Origin: GCA-2718595 sp963935005
Lineage (GTDB): Bacteria > Gemmatimonadota > Gemmatimonadetes > Longimicrobiales > Gaopeijiaceae
DNA length: 25,077 nt
Assembly (NCBI GenBank): GCA_963935005.1
Contig: CAWWAX010000016.1
Location: 1-25,077, forward strand
Direction: 5' to 3'
In this document: positions 6,947 through 13,725 of the stretch, one piece after another
How positions within the stretch are numbered: the first letter of the stretch is position 1
Layout of the letters: each line of letters opens with the position of its first letter
Position numbers and translations under genes: made by a program
The notes under the pieces: model-generated
Databases searched by the model: none
What the model was told of the DNA's origin: nothing
Seen by the model: the letters and a program-made list of their open reading frames with translations, nothing else

Positions 6947-7687
6947 TTGAAGCTAGCTCTAGTAGGTTATGGACGGATGGGACAAACCGTAGAAAAAATC
7001 GCTACGAAACGAGGGCACAATATCGTGGCAAAAATCGATCCTCACTTGGCAACGCACATCCGTGGTTCCCAAACTCTACCAGAAATAGACGTCGCCATTG
7101 AATTCAGTACGCCGAAAGCAGCGCCGAAAAATATCGCAGACTTGGCAGCAGCTGGCGTCAATACTGTCTCTGGGACAACTGGCTGGCATAACAACCTTCA
7201 ACAAACTACTGAAACAGTGAACGCTGCAGGGACAGGTTTGATTTATGCTCCAAATTTTTCTCTAGGCATCCATATAGTGGAAGAAATCGCAAAGCTTGCT
7301 GGTCAAATGTCGAACTTCGTTGGAAGCTATGAGTCAAGCATCCACGAATCCCATCATAAACACAAAGTCGATGAACCCAGCGGAACAGCAATCGCTATCG
7401 CCAATACATTGGTTGATCAGATCTCCTCCAAGGATAACTGGACTTCAGGCTCCCCTCCCACACAACCCGACCCTGATACTCTTTACATCACCAGTACAAG
7501 AGAAGGAGAAAACCCTGGGAACCATATTATAAAATTTGAAAATGAACACGAACGTATAGAAATCGCTCATCAGGCAAGTAACCGCGACGGATTTGCCCTA
7601 GGAGCAGTACTCGCTGCAGAATGGATCTTCGGAAAGGTTGGGGTTTTCACCTTGCGTGACATGTTTCCCAGAGAGGACACTGAATGA
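6947..7687 (+). CDS. dapB: 4-Hydroxy-tetrahydrodipicolinate reductase
   Basis: Second dedicated enzyme of the diaminopimelate/lysine route, reducing the DapA product with NAD(P)H. The nucleotide site VGYGRMG (6-12), the SGTTGW loop, APNFSLGIH, and the catalytic/substrate block SIHESHHKHKVDEPSGTA match DapB; a conserved end EIAHQASNRDGFALGAVLAAEWI follows. The open frame begins at a TTG at 6920, but the TTG at 6947-6949 is preferred: AGAGG (6933-6937) is 9 bases upstream and the protein then begins LKLALVGYGRMG, as DapB normally does (246 residues). No ATG is available near the N-terminus. Its stop overlaps the dapA start (ATGA at 7684-7687), so the two are translationally coupled. Confidence 0.95.
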   Translation: MKLALVGYGRMGQTVEKIATKRGHNIVAKIDPHLATHIRGSQTLPEIDVAIEFSTPKAAPKNIADLAAAGVNTVSGTTGWHNNLQQTTETVNAAGTGLIYAPNFSLGIHIVEEIAKLAGQMSNFVGSYESSIHESHHKHKVDEPSGTAIAIANTLVDQISSKDNWTSGSPPTQPDPDTLYITSTREGENPGNHIIKFENEHERIEIAHQASNRDGFALGAVLAAEWIFGKVGVFTLRDMFPREDTE

Positions 7688-8592
7688 CGATAGAAAATGA
7701 CAATCCCAACAACCTTTATTTCCGCGGACTTGGAGTAGCTTTGGTTACGCCATTTTCTGAGGATCTTTCGATAGACATCCAATCTTTTCGAAAACACATC
7801 GAATTTCAAATAGAAAACGGTGTCAAGCTATTGATTCCAGCCGGAACCACAGGCGAAAGTGTAACCATGTCTGTGGAAGAACAACTGCTTGTTATCCAAG
7901 AAACTGTAAAAGCTGCGAAAGACAGGGCCAAAATCCTGGCAGGGGTGGGAGGAAACAACACTGCCGAGGTTGTAATCAGAGCGCATGCTGTTCTTGAACT
8001 GGGAATCGACGGCATACTTTCCTCCAGTCCCGCCTACAATAAGCCTACACAGCAAGGCCTTGTGGAACATTACCGCACACTAGCGGGACAGGTAGACTGT
8101 CCAATCGTAATTTATAACGTCCCAGGACGTACTTCCTCAAATGTCCTTCCGGAAACAGTCCTTAAACTCGCTGAAATAGAAAATATTGTAGGGATCAAAG
8201 AATCCTCAGCTGATTTCGACCAGGTCATGAGCTTGTTAAAAGATCGACCCCGGGGGTTTAGCATACTATCAGGAGAGGACAATCTTACTTTCCCTTTGAT
8301 AGCGGCTGGAGCGGATGGAGTTATCTCCGTTGTGGCCAATCAAGCACCTCGGTTGATGTCTGAAATGGTAGAAGCTTCCCTCGCAGGCGAATACGACAAG
8401 GCACGGGACCTGCACTACCACCTTTTACCGCTCATGCGAGCCAATTTCTTGGAAACAAACCCTATACCGGTCAAAGCCGCCCTTGAAATGATGGGCAGAA
8501 TGAAAGCTCGGTATCGCTTGCCGTTGGTACCTCTATCGCCAGAGGTCGCACCCAAACTACAAGAAGCTCTGCACCAGGCAGGGTTGATATAG
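7684..8592 (+). CDS. dapA: 4-Hydroxy-tetrahydrodipicolinate synthase
   Basis: Condenses pyruvate with aspartate semialdehyde, the branch point to diaminopimelate and lysine. The 302-residue protein has the full DapA set: AGTTGES (53-59), the tyrosine in SSPAYNKPTQQG (Tyr118), YNVPGRT with the catalytic Tyr144 and carboxylate-binding Arg149, and the Schiff-base Lys172 in GIKESS. It overlaps dapB by four bases (ATGA) and is followed by dapD 13 bases later. These active-site residues contrast with the HOGA-like paralogue at 3763-4680 (YQVP, no GRT arginine block), which supports this copy as the true biosynthetic enzyme. Confidence 0.97.
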   Translation: MTIENDNPNNLYFRGLGVALVTPFSEDLSIDIQSFRKHIEFQIENGVKLLIPAGTTGESVTMSVEEQLLVIQETVKAAKDRAKILAGVGGNNTAEVVIRAHAVLELGIDGILSSSPAYNKPTQQGLVEHYRTLAGQVDCPIVIYNVPGRTSSNVLPETVLKLAEIENIVGIKESSADFDQVMSLLKDRPRGFSILSGEDNLTFPLIAAGADGVISVVANQAPRLMSEMVEASLAGEYDKARDLHYHLLPLMRANFLETNPIPVKAALEMMGRMKARYRLPLVPLSPEVAPKLQEALHQAGLI

Positions 8593-8605
8593 TCAAGGAC
8601 ACTAA

Positions 8606-9445
8606 ATGACAAAAGACGATCTCAAAGCAGGAATTCTAAACTTTACCGAACAAACAGAGTTGGACGACCCCGCCGAAGCGAAATCTCTGGTAGAAACATT
8701 TCTGGACGCACTCGACGGAGGAATCATTAGATCTGCTGAAAAGCAGGGTGGTGAATGGAAAGCTGTCGACTGGGTTAAATCAGGGATTCTTCTGACATTT
8801 CAAATAGGTAAAAACTCAGAGTTTCCGAACGCACCTAGTCCTTTTTTTGACAAGGACACTCTACCTCTTCGTGACACCAAGGGTCTGGACCATAACATTC
8901 GCATTGTCCCAGGAGGCACCTCAGTCCGTAGGGGATCTTTTCTGGGGACTAACGTAATCATCATGCCTCCTGCATTCGTCAATATCGGCGCCTATGTAGA
9001 TGACGACACGATGATTGACTCTCACGCACTAGTAGGTTCTTGTGCCCAAATTGGACGGAAGGTACATCTCAGTGCTGGATGTCAAATTGGAGGCGTGCTC
9101 GAGCCTATAGGCATGCGGCCTGTAATCATTGAGAACGAAGCCTTGATTGGCGGGAACACGGGAGTATTCGAAGGAACATTGGTGGGAGAGGGCGCCGTAC
9201 TAGCACCAGGGGTCCAACTTACTTCGGCGACTACAGTTTATGACCTTGTTCGTGAAACTACTTACCGTTCCCAACCAGGAAAACCTCTGACAATTCCTGC
9301 AGGTGCAGTCGTTGTTCCAGGGTCTAGGCCAGCCGGAGGAACTTTTGCAACTGAAAAAAATATACAACTATATGCCCCTGTTATCGTGAAGTACCGCGAT
9401 GGTTCCACCGATGCTGCGACAGCTTTAGAAGAGGCTCTTCGATAG
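8606..9445 (+). CDS. dapD: Tetrahydrodipicolinate N-succinyltransferase
   Basis: Transfers succinyl from succinyl-CoA to tetrahydrodipicolinate, showing that this organism uses the succinylase branch to meso-diaminopimelate. The 279 residues show a helical N-terminal part, then a left-handed beta-helix of hexapeptide repeats (roughly 95-230: VRRGSFLGTNVIIMPPAFVN, GAYVDDDTMIDSHALVGSCA, IGRKVHLSAGCQIGGVLEP) and the conserved VIIENEALIGGNTGVFEG. ATG at 8606 has AAGGA 8 bases upstream. It is the last gene of the IMPase-dapB-dapA-dapD operon. dapE, dapF and the transaminase are not in the window. Confidence 0.97.
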   Translation: MTKDDLKAGILNFTEQTELDDPAEAKSLVETFLDALDGGIIRSAEKQGGEWKAVDWVKSGILLTFQIGKNSEFPNAPSPFFDKDTLPLRDTKGLDHNIRIVPGGTSVRRGSFLGTNVIIMPPAFVNIGAYVDDDTMIDSHALVGSCAQIGRKVHLSAGCQIGGVLEPIGMRPVIIENEALIGGNTGVFEGTLVGEGAVLAPGVQLTSATTVYDLVRETTYRSQPGKPLTIPAGAVVVPGSRPAGGTFATEKNIQLYAPVIVKYRDGSTDAATALEEALR

Positions 9446-9560
9446 CGAGAACCAAACTAATCACATAAATATGGATACTCGATTGATTTGAACAATTAAG
9501 TTTATCGATGGCCGTCACTGAAGATTTTTAACATGAACCACTACCTAGAGGACTGATTTT

Positions 9561-10100
9561 ATGCTTATCCGCAAAGCCCTAAATATTCTAGTTCTACTGC
9601 TCATAGTTTCTTGCACAACTGAAACAACGGATACCATGGAAGATGCATTCAGCGTTGCAACTGAAATCGGTTTGCGAAATGTGAATTCACTAGAGCCAGG
9701 TTTGATACTTGGCGGGCAACCTACAGTGGAACAGCTCGAGGCTTTGGAAGATGCCGGAGTGCATAGCTTTATTTCACTGCGTCCAGAAGCGGAAGATGGA
9801 GCTGGTTGGGAAGAAAGCTATACAGAGGGAACTGGCACTGCATTTTCTCGGCTACCCATTTCAGGTGCGGGCTCATTAACCAAAGAAAACGTCGAAACCT
9901 TTGCACGACTTCTGAATGAACGAAATGACGAAACGACCGTCCTTTACTGCGCCAGCGGAAATCGAGTTGGAGCCATGTTGGCCCTCAAGTCTTTTTGGGT
10001 TGATGGTATAGATGCAGAGACTTCCTTCAACCTAGGAGTTAAGAGTGGGATGACATCCCTTACCGCTGCGGTTGGTGAGATGCTCGGTATAGCACCTTAG
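9561..10100 (+). CDS. DUF442-type dual-specificity-phosphatase-like lipoprotein
   Basis: 179 residues. The N-terminus (LNILVLLLIVSC) is a lipoprotein signal peptide with the lipid-anchored Cys at 18. The mature part matches the DUF442 (beta-lactamase-hydrolase-like phosphatase) family: an N-terminal LILGGQPTVEQLEALEDAGV block (48-67), the FISLRPEAED loop, and the phosphatase loop LYCASGNRVGAM with Cys130 and Arg135. The loop is Cys-x4-Arg, as in DUF442, instead of the Cys-x5-Arg of classic tyrosine phosphatases. The physiological substrate is unknown for this family, and an extracytoplasmic lipid-anchored version is somewhat unusual. AGAGGA lies 8 bases before ATG. It is separated from dapD by 115 bases and probably has its own promoter, though I see no convincing one. 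Confidence 0.8.
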   Translation: MLIRKALNILVLLLIVSCTTETTDTMEDAFSVATEIGLRNVNSLEPGLILGGQPTVEQLEALEDAGVHSFISLRPEAEDGAGWEESYTEGTGTAFSRLPISGAGSLTKENVETFARLLNERNDETTVLYCASGNRVGAMLALKSFWVDGIDAETSFNLGVKSGMTSLTAAVGEMLGIAP

Positions 10101-10109
10101 CCCTACAAC

Positions 10110-10301
10110 TCAGAGCTTTTGATTAAGGAACACACGGGTAAACAGTCTCCTTAAAATACCAACTCTCGACACCAGAGAAAATACGAAAAGCAACAGGGTT
10201 TTTTCCAAACCATTTCCATGGGAAAAAATTTTTCTGGCTCGTTCGGTCAATCGGATTACACCTTTGCCAACCTGATACCTAACCCTGTGGTAGTCGTCCA
10301 A
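10110..10301 (-). CDS. Doubtful small ORF after the kinase gene
   Basis: A 63-codon frame starting at TTG (10299-10301), in the same reading frame as the upstream kinase gene, with no stop between the kinase TAA (10341-10343) and its own stop. The peptide is basic with one possible membrane segment (TLLLFVFSLVSRVGIL). It has no ATG, no well-placed ribosome-binding site and no family I recognise. The alternative is that 10101-10340 is non-coding space between two convergent genes, holding a weak AT-rich hairpin near 10200 (TTTTTTCC...GGGAAAAAA). I would not annotate it firmly. Confidence 0.2.
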   Translation of the reverse strand: MDDYHRVRYQVGKGVIRLTERARKIFSHGNGLEKTLLLFVFSLVSRVGILRRLFTRVFLNQKL

Positions 10302-10340
10302 GTCATTGTCGAATAATCTTCCTTCAAGGTCTACCTTCCT

Positions 10341-11276
10341 TTAGGGAAACACTCCCAAGTTCGACCTGTTCTGTTCGGCATTCTGAATACAAGCCGCCAT
10401 CCTACAGGCCCCTCTTGCACCATCGACTTTCTCCTCGAAAATGACACAGTCCAGCTGCTTCATAGACGAAATGAGGTCATGGTGGAGCGGCCCAGAAGAA
10501 TCAATCAAACCCCCATGCAAAACAATCTGAGGTGATGATGTCCAAGGCCCCAAATGCTCCACTAATGTTTGTACATGAACCACCAAATCATCCATTGCTT
10601 TTCCCACAATAAAGGACGAAGTCTTTTCTCCTTCATTAGCTAGCCGACAAACCGAGTTGGCTAACGCGGCTACTTCTGATTTTTTAGCGCTCGATACCCA
10701 TGCAACTAAATCTCGAGGAGCTTCTAGCCCTACTGCACCGAGCACCTCGGTCAACAAGGAAGTACTCGACATCCTTCCATCCTGAGTTTTGATGACTGAT
10801 CTAAGGGATTCCAATCCTATCCGATATCCGCTGCCCTCATCTCCTATGATACTCCCCCAGCCACCGACTCTTTTCGAACCATTGAGTCCTCTACCTAGTG
10901 CTGTTGAACCAGTCCCCGCAATAAGAAGGATGCCTGGCTCATCCAGTCCAAAGGCGTCCATGAAGGTCACCTCTGCATCGGTCCTGACTGTTACACTCTT
11001 TGCAATCCCCAGTTCTTGAATTGCGTTTTCTAAAGATTTCTTAATGGCAGTATCCCCTGCCCCCGCTAAACCTGCACATAAGTTAACCTTCGAAGATTCA
11101 ATGCCACCGAGTACTTTGCCACACAACATCTCAATCTCTTCCACGGAATCATTCACGCTACTTTTGTCGAGACCAGTGGCAGTGCCTTCCATGCGTCCGA
11201 GCTCCACTTCGTGTCCATCCATAAGCACCACCCTGGTGCGCGAACCACCTCCGTCAATTCCCAGGAAAAGGTCCAT
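10341..11276 (-). CDS. BadF/BadG-family amino-sugar kinase (GlcNAc or MurNAc kinase type)
   Basis: An ASKHA-fold kinase of 311 residues. Visible ATP and sugar-site motifs: GIDGGGSRTRV (6-16), the catalytic aspartate in RTDAEV (Asp100), AGTGST (120-125), GGWGSIIGDEGSGYRIG (138-154) and a late VLHGGL. This is the set seen in N-acetylglucosamine kinases and in MurNAc kinase MurK. It should act in the cytoplasm. The symporter gene ends 6 bases upstream, so the pair is a transport-phosphorylation unit with coupled translation; the kinase has only a weak ribosome-binding site of its own. Nearby secreted GH3 and NamZ hydrolases suggest the substrate is GlcNAc or MurNAc from peptidoglycan. Which one cannot be decided, and a MurNAc-6-phosphate etherase (MurQ) is not in the window. 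Confidence 0.85.
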   Translation of the reverse strand: MDLFLGIDGGGSRTRVVLMDGHEVELGRMEGTATGLDKSSVNDSVEEIEMLCGKVLGGIESSKVNLCAGLAGAGDTAIKKSLENAIQELGIAKSVTVRTDAEVTFMDAFGLDEPGILLIAGTGSTALGRGLNGSKRVGGWGSIIGDEGSGYRIGLESLRSVIKTQDGRMSSTSLLTEVLGAVGLEAPRDLVAWVSSAKKSEVAALANSVCRLANEGEKTSSFIVGKAMDDLVVHVQTLVEHLGPWTSSPQIVLHGGLIDSSGPLHHDLISSMKQLDCVIFEEKVDGARGACRMAACIQNAEQNRSNLGVFP

Positions 11277-11282
11277 GATATT

Positions 11283-12734
11283 TTAGTTCTTCGACTCTCG
11301 ACTAGAACTAACTCGCACTCTCCCTAGTATTCCAGCTACTAGGACCGTGATAGCGCTTCCTATGGGGACAAACCAAGGCCATGCAACTGCGTCTCTGGCA
11401 AAAAGCCAAATGAACGTGACCGTTCCTATTGCCAAGACCATTCCAGTGATCACACTCACCTGATCCTTGGAAATAGAAAAGACCGCTACTAGAAACGCCC
11501 CCAAAAGACCTCCGTACGCAATGGAAGAAACACTGAGAGCCACTTCAACAGCGGCCGACCCTTCACTGAACGGTATAAAAAGGATCGCTCCACCGATCAA
11601 AAGGACCGACCATACCAACGTGGACAATTTTCCTACCTTAAGGAGTGCAGTATCATCTTTTTGAGACATCACAGCGAAAAAATCATAGGTCGTCGCGGAT
11701 GCCAGAGCATTGATCGAAGAAGAAAGAGATGACATTGCAGCAGCAAAAACTCCTGCCACAAGCAATCCGCTTATACCAGGAGGCAGGGCCTCAACTACAA
11801 ATTCTGCAAAGATCTGATCCGAACTTGCAAAGGTTGCAGCGTCATAGTATCTCCACAACCCTAAGCCTACCATGAGAAAAATGAAGATTTGGCCAAGAAC
11901 AACCATGCCGCTACCTATCATTGCTTTTTTTGCAGCAGTGATATTCCCACAACTTAAAATTCTTTGAACGATGAGTTGATCGGTCCCATGTGATGCCATG
12001 GTGAGAAAGCCTCCTCCTATCACTCCTGCCCAAATCGTGTATGGCACACTTAGATCAAATGAGCTCTCGATTATCGTCATTTTACCTGCTTCTCGAGCAC
12101 TGGTAATGATCTCAGACCAGCCACCAGGAACTAACGTCTGAAGAGCAATTATAGAAACCATGGCTCCTCCTACATACAGACACATCTGGACCACATCGAC
12201 CCACACCACCGCCTTGATTCCCCCGAAATACGTGTAGACCACCGTTGCCAAACCGATGACTCCGATGGACACTGGATAACTCCATCCCGTAATGAATGCC
12301 ATAGGAATTGCGGTGACGAATAGACGTACTGCATCAGACAAAAGTCGGGTGACCATAAACACTGCTGAGGATACCTTCTGAGTAGTTTCCCCAAAATGAG
12401 AACCGAGTAGAACATAAGCCGTACTCAAATCACCGCGGAAATACGCTGGCAAAAGTAACCCGGCAATCACAATCCTACCGAGTAGATAGCCGAACGTTAC
12501 CTGAAGGAACGTCAATGTTCCCAAATAAGAAATCCCCGGAATGCTTAGGAAGGTAAGGGTGCTAGTCTCGGTCGCCACGACCGACAACATCACTGCTGGC
12601 CAAGGTAAACCTCTGTTGCCGAGAAAGTAATCCGAACTACCGCTTTGACCTCTACCTAGCCAAACGCCCCACCCCGTGATTCCAAGGAGGTAAAGAAAAA
12701 GCACCGTAAAATCGACTGGCGTAAAACTATTCAG
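11283..12734 (-). CDS. Sodium:solute symporter (SSS family), possible amino-sugar importer
   Basis: Inner-membrane Na+-coupled transporter with about 12-13 hydrophobic helices. Family marks include the SDYFLGNRGLPWPAVMLSVVATETS segment in parts (SDYFLGNRG, VATETS), TYFGGIKAVVWVDVVQ, and GVFAAAMSSLSSSINALASA. The first GTG in frame (12702-12704) has no ribosome-binding site and would cut into the first helix. AGGAAGG (complement of 12740-12746) sits 5 bases before an in-frame CTG (12732-12734) and 2 before an ATT (12735-12737); an in-frame TAA lies further up. Starting at CTG adds LNSFTPVDFT, the usual pre-helix segment, so a non-ATG start is my choice. The kinase gene follows within 6 bases, and the cargo is inferred to be a wall-derived sugar. 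Confidence 0.85.
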   Translation of the reverse strand: MNSFTPVDFTVLFLYLLGITGWGVWLGRGQSGSSDYFLGNRGLPWPAVMLSVVATETSTLTFLSIPGISYLGTLTFLQVTFGYLLGRIVIAGLLLPAYFRGDLSTAYVLLGSHFGETTQKVSSAVFMVTRLLSDAVRLFVTAIPMAFITGWSYPVSIGVIGLATVVYTYFGGIKAVVWVDVVQMCLYVGGAMVSIIALQTLVPGGWSEIITSAREAGKMTIIESSFDLSVPYTIWAGVIGGGFLTMASHGTDQLIVQRILSCGNITAAKKAMIGSGMVVLGQIFIFLMVGLGLWRYYDAATFASSDQIFAEFVVEALPPGISGLLVAGVFAAAMSSLSSSINALASATTYDFFAVMSQKDDTALLKVGKLSTLVWSVLLIGGAILFIPFSEGSAAVEVALSVSSIAYGGLLGAFLVAVFSISKDQVSVITGMVLAIGTVTFIWLFARDAVAWPWFVPIGSAITVLVAGILGRVRVSSSRESKN

Positions 12735-12937
12735 AATGACCTTCCTGGTTAGTTAACAAATCTGCGATTGTTTGGGCCATACAACTGGACAAGGATAACT
12801 ACACACCCTAGAGTCACAACAGACTCCTTTGAGCTTTATCACGAAATCTCCATTTCACAAATCAAGGTGCAAGTGAACAAAACAATCTTAATAATAGCCA
12901 CCTTATTCTTAGAGAGTAGTAACAATAATATCTAGAT
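12735..12937. other. Divergent intergenic region, no gene seen
   Basis: About 200 AT-rich bases between the symporter gene (minus) and the small membrane-protein gene (plus). It must contain start signals for one or both, but apart from the symporter ribosome-binding site at 12740-12746 I find no promoter pair good enough to place. Confidence 0.5.
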
Positions 12938-13135
12938 ATGTTCACAAAATCCTCGCTTGTTATTCATTGGACCGGCTTCCTTGTTACCTGCTTTATGTTA
13001 GTCGCAGCATTTCTGGATCAAAGCAGGGATGAATTCCTCATTCACTTCATAGCTTCTATGATTCCGAATACTTGCTGCTGGGTTCTAGCCTCTTTTTTGG
13101 GGGGTCACCGAAATTTTTTTCCTTTTATTAGATAG
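12938..13135 (+). CDS. Small two-helix membrane protein, unknown function
   Basis: 65 residues with two hydrophobic segments (about 6-26, VIHWTGFLVTCFMLVAAFL, and 34-53, IHFIASMIPNTCCWVLASFL) joined by a short charged loop (DQSRDE), ending GGHRNFFPFIR. The layout HW.GF...helix-loop-helix...W...G.R.FFP resembles small uncharacterised proteins common in marine bacterial genomes, which is from memory and not tested. ATG is at 12938, with no clear ribosome-binding site. It stands alone between divergent and co-directional neighbours. Confidence 0.55.
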   Translation: MFTKSSLVIHWTGFLVTCFMLVAAFLDQSRDEFLIHFIASMIPNTCCWVLASFLGGHRNFFPFIR

Positions 13136-13257
13136 AAGTGTTGGGATTGTCCTGCCTCTGTCCCAGAATAGTCCCTGCCCCCTTTGGCATGAATCCTGCA
13201 CCTACAAGTCTGTACTAGAAACACAATTTGCTGGAAACATTTCGGGGCAGAACGACA

Positions 13258-13716
13258 ATGGACAACATTTGTAAAATGAAACCCTTAGCCCTACTGCTAC
13301 TGATGGGATGTACAAGTCCAACTGGACCGGAGAACCAACTTGAGAACCAGCGTGCTCGCTGGAACGCTCAAGTCCTCACTGATTATACTTTCGATGTGGC
13401 AAAAAGTTGTTTTTGCATCCCTGCTTCATTAAAAGACGTGCGTGTAACGGTCCAGGGAAAGGCCATCACAGATGTAACCGACATTGCTACTGGAAACCTA
13501 CTGCCTCTCTCTGACTGGACAGGTTGGTACAAAACTATTGATGGCCTCTTTGATCTCCTGCAGGATGCCTACAATCAAAACGCTCACGATGTGCAGGTTG
13601 AATTCCATCCGACTGGTGGATACCCAACCGACATTTGGATCGATTACTCTTTGATGATAGCCGATGAGGACCTGGGCTTCACGCTCATAAGCGAGGTCAA
13701 AACACTAAAAGATTGA
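13258..13716 (+). CDS. DUF6174-like lipoprotein, function unknown
   Basis: 152 residues from the ATG at 13258-13260. A signal peptide ends in a lipobox (LALLLLMGC, Cys18), so it should be lipid-anchored outside the inner membrane. The mature part has the pattern I associate with DUF6174 proteins of Gemmatimonadota and relatives: RWNAQVLTDYTFDVAKSCFC, VRVTVQGKAITDV, TIDGLFDLLQDAY, and VEFHPTGGYPTDIWIDYS near the end. The function is not known. The frame is open to a TTG at 13228, but this would put ten polar residues before the signal peptide; GGGGCAG about 10 bases before 13258 supports the ATG. It converges on the GH3 fusion gene with only 9 bases between the stop codons. Confidence 0.75.
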   Translation: MDNICKMKPLALLLLMGCTSPTGPENQLENQRARWNAQVLTDYTFDVAKSCFCIPASLKDVRVTVQGKAITDVTDIATGNLLPLSDWTGWYKTIDGLFDLLQDAYNQNAHDVQVEFHPTGGYPTDIWIDYSLMIADEDLGFTLISEVKTLKD

Positions 13717-13725
13717 TGAAGATTT

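Noticed and set aside
13717..13725. Terminator between the convergent DUF6174 and GH3-fusion genes
   Set aside because: Only nine bases separate the stop codons and no hairpin forms there; termination must occur inside the opposing genes if at all.
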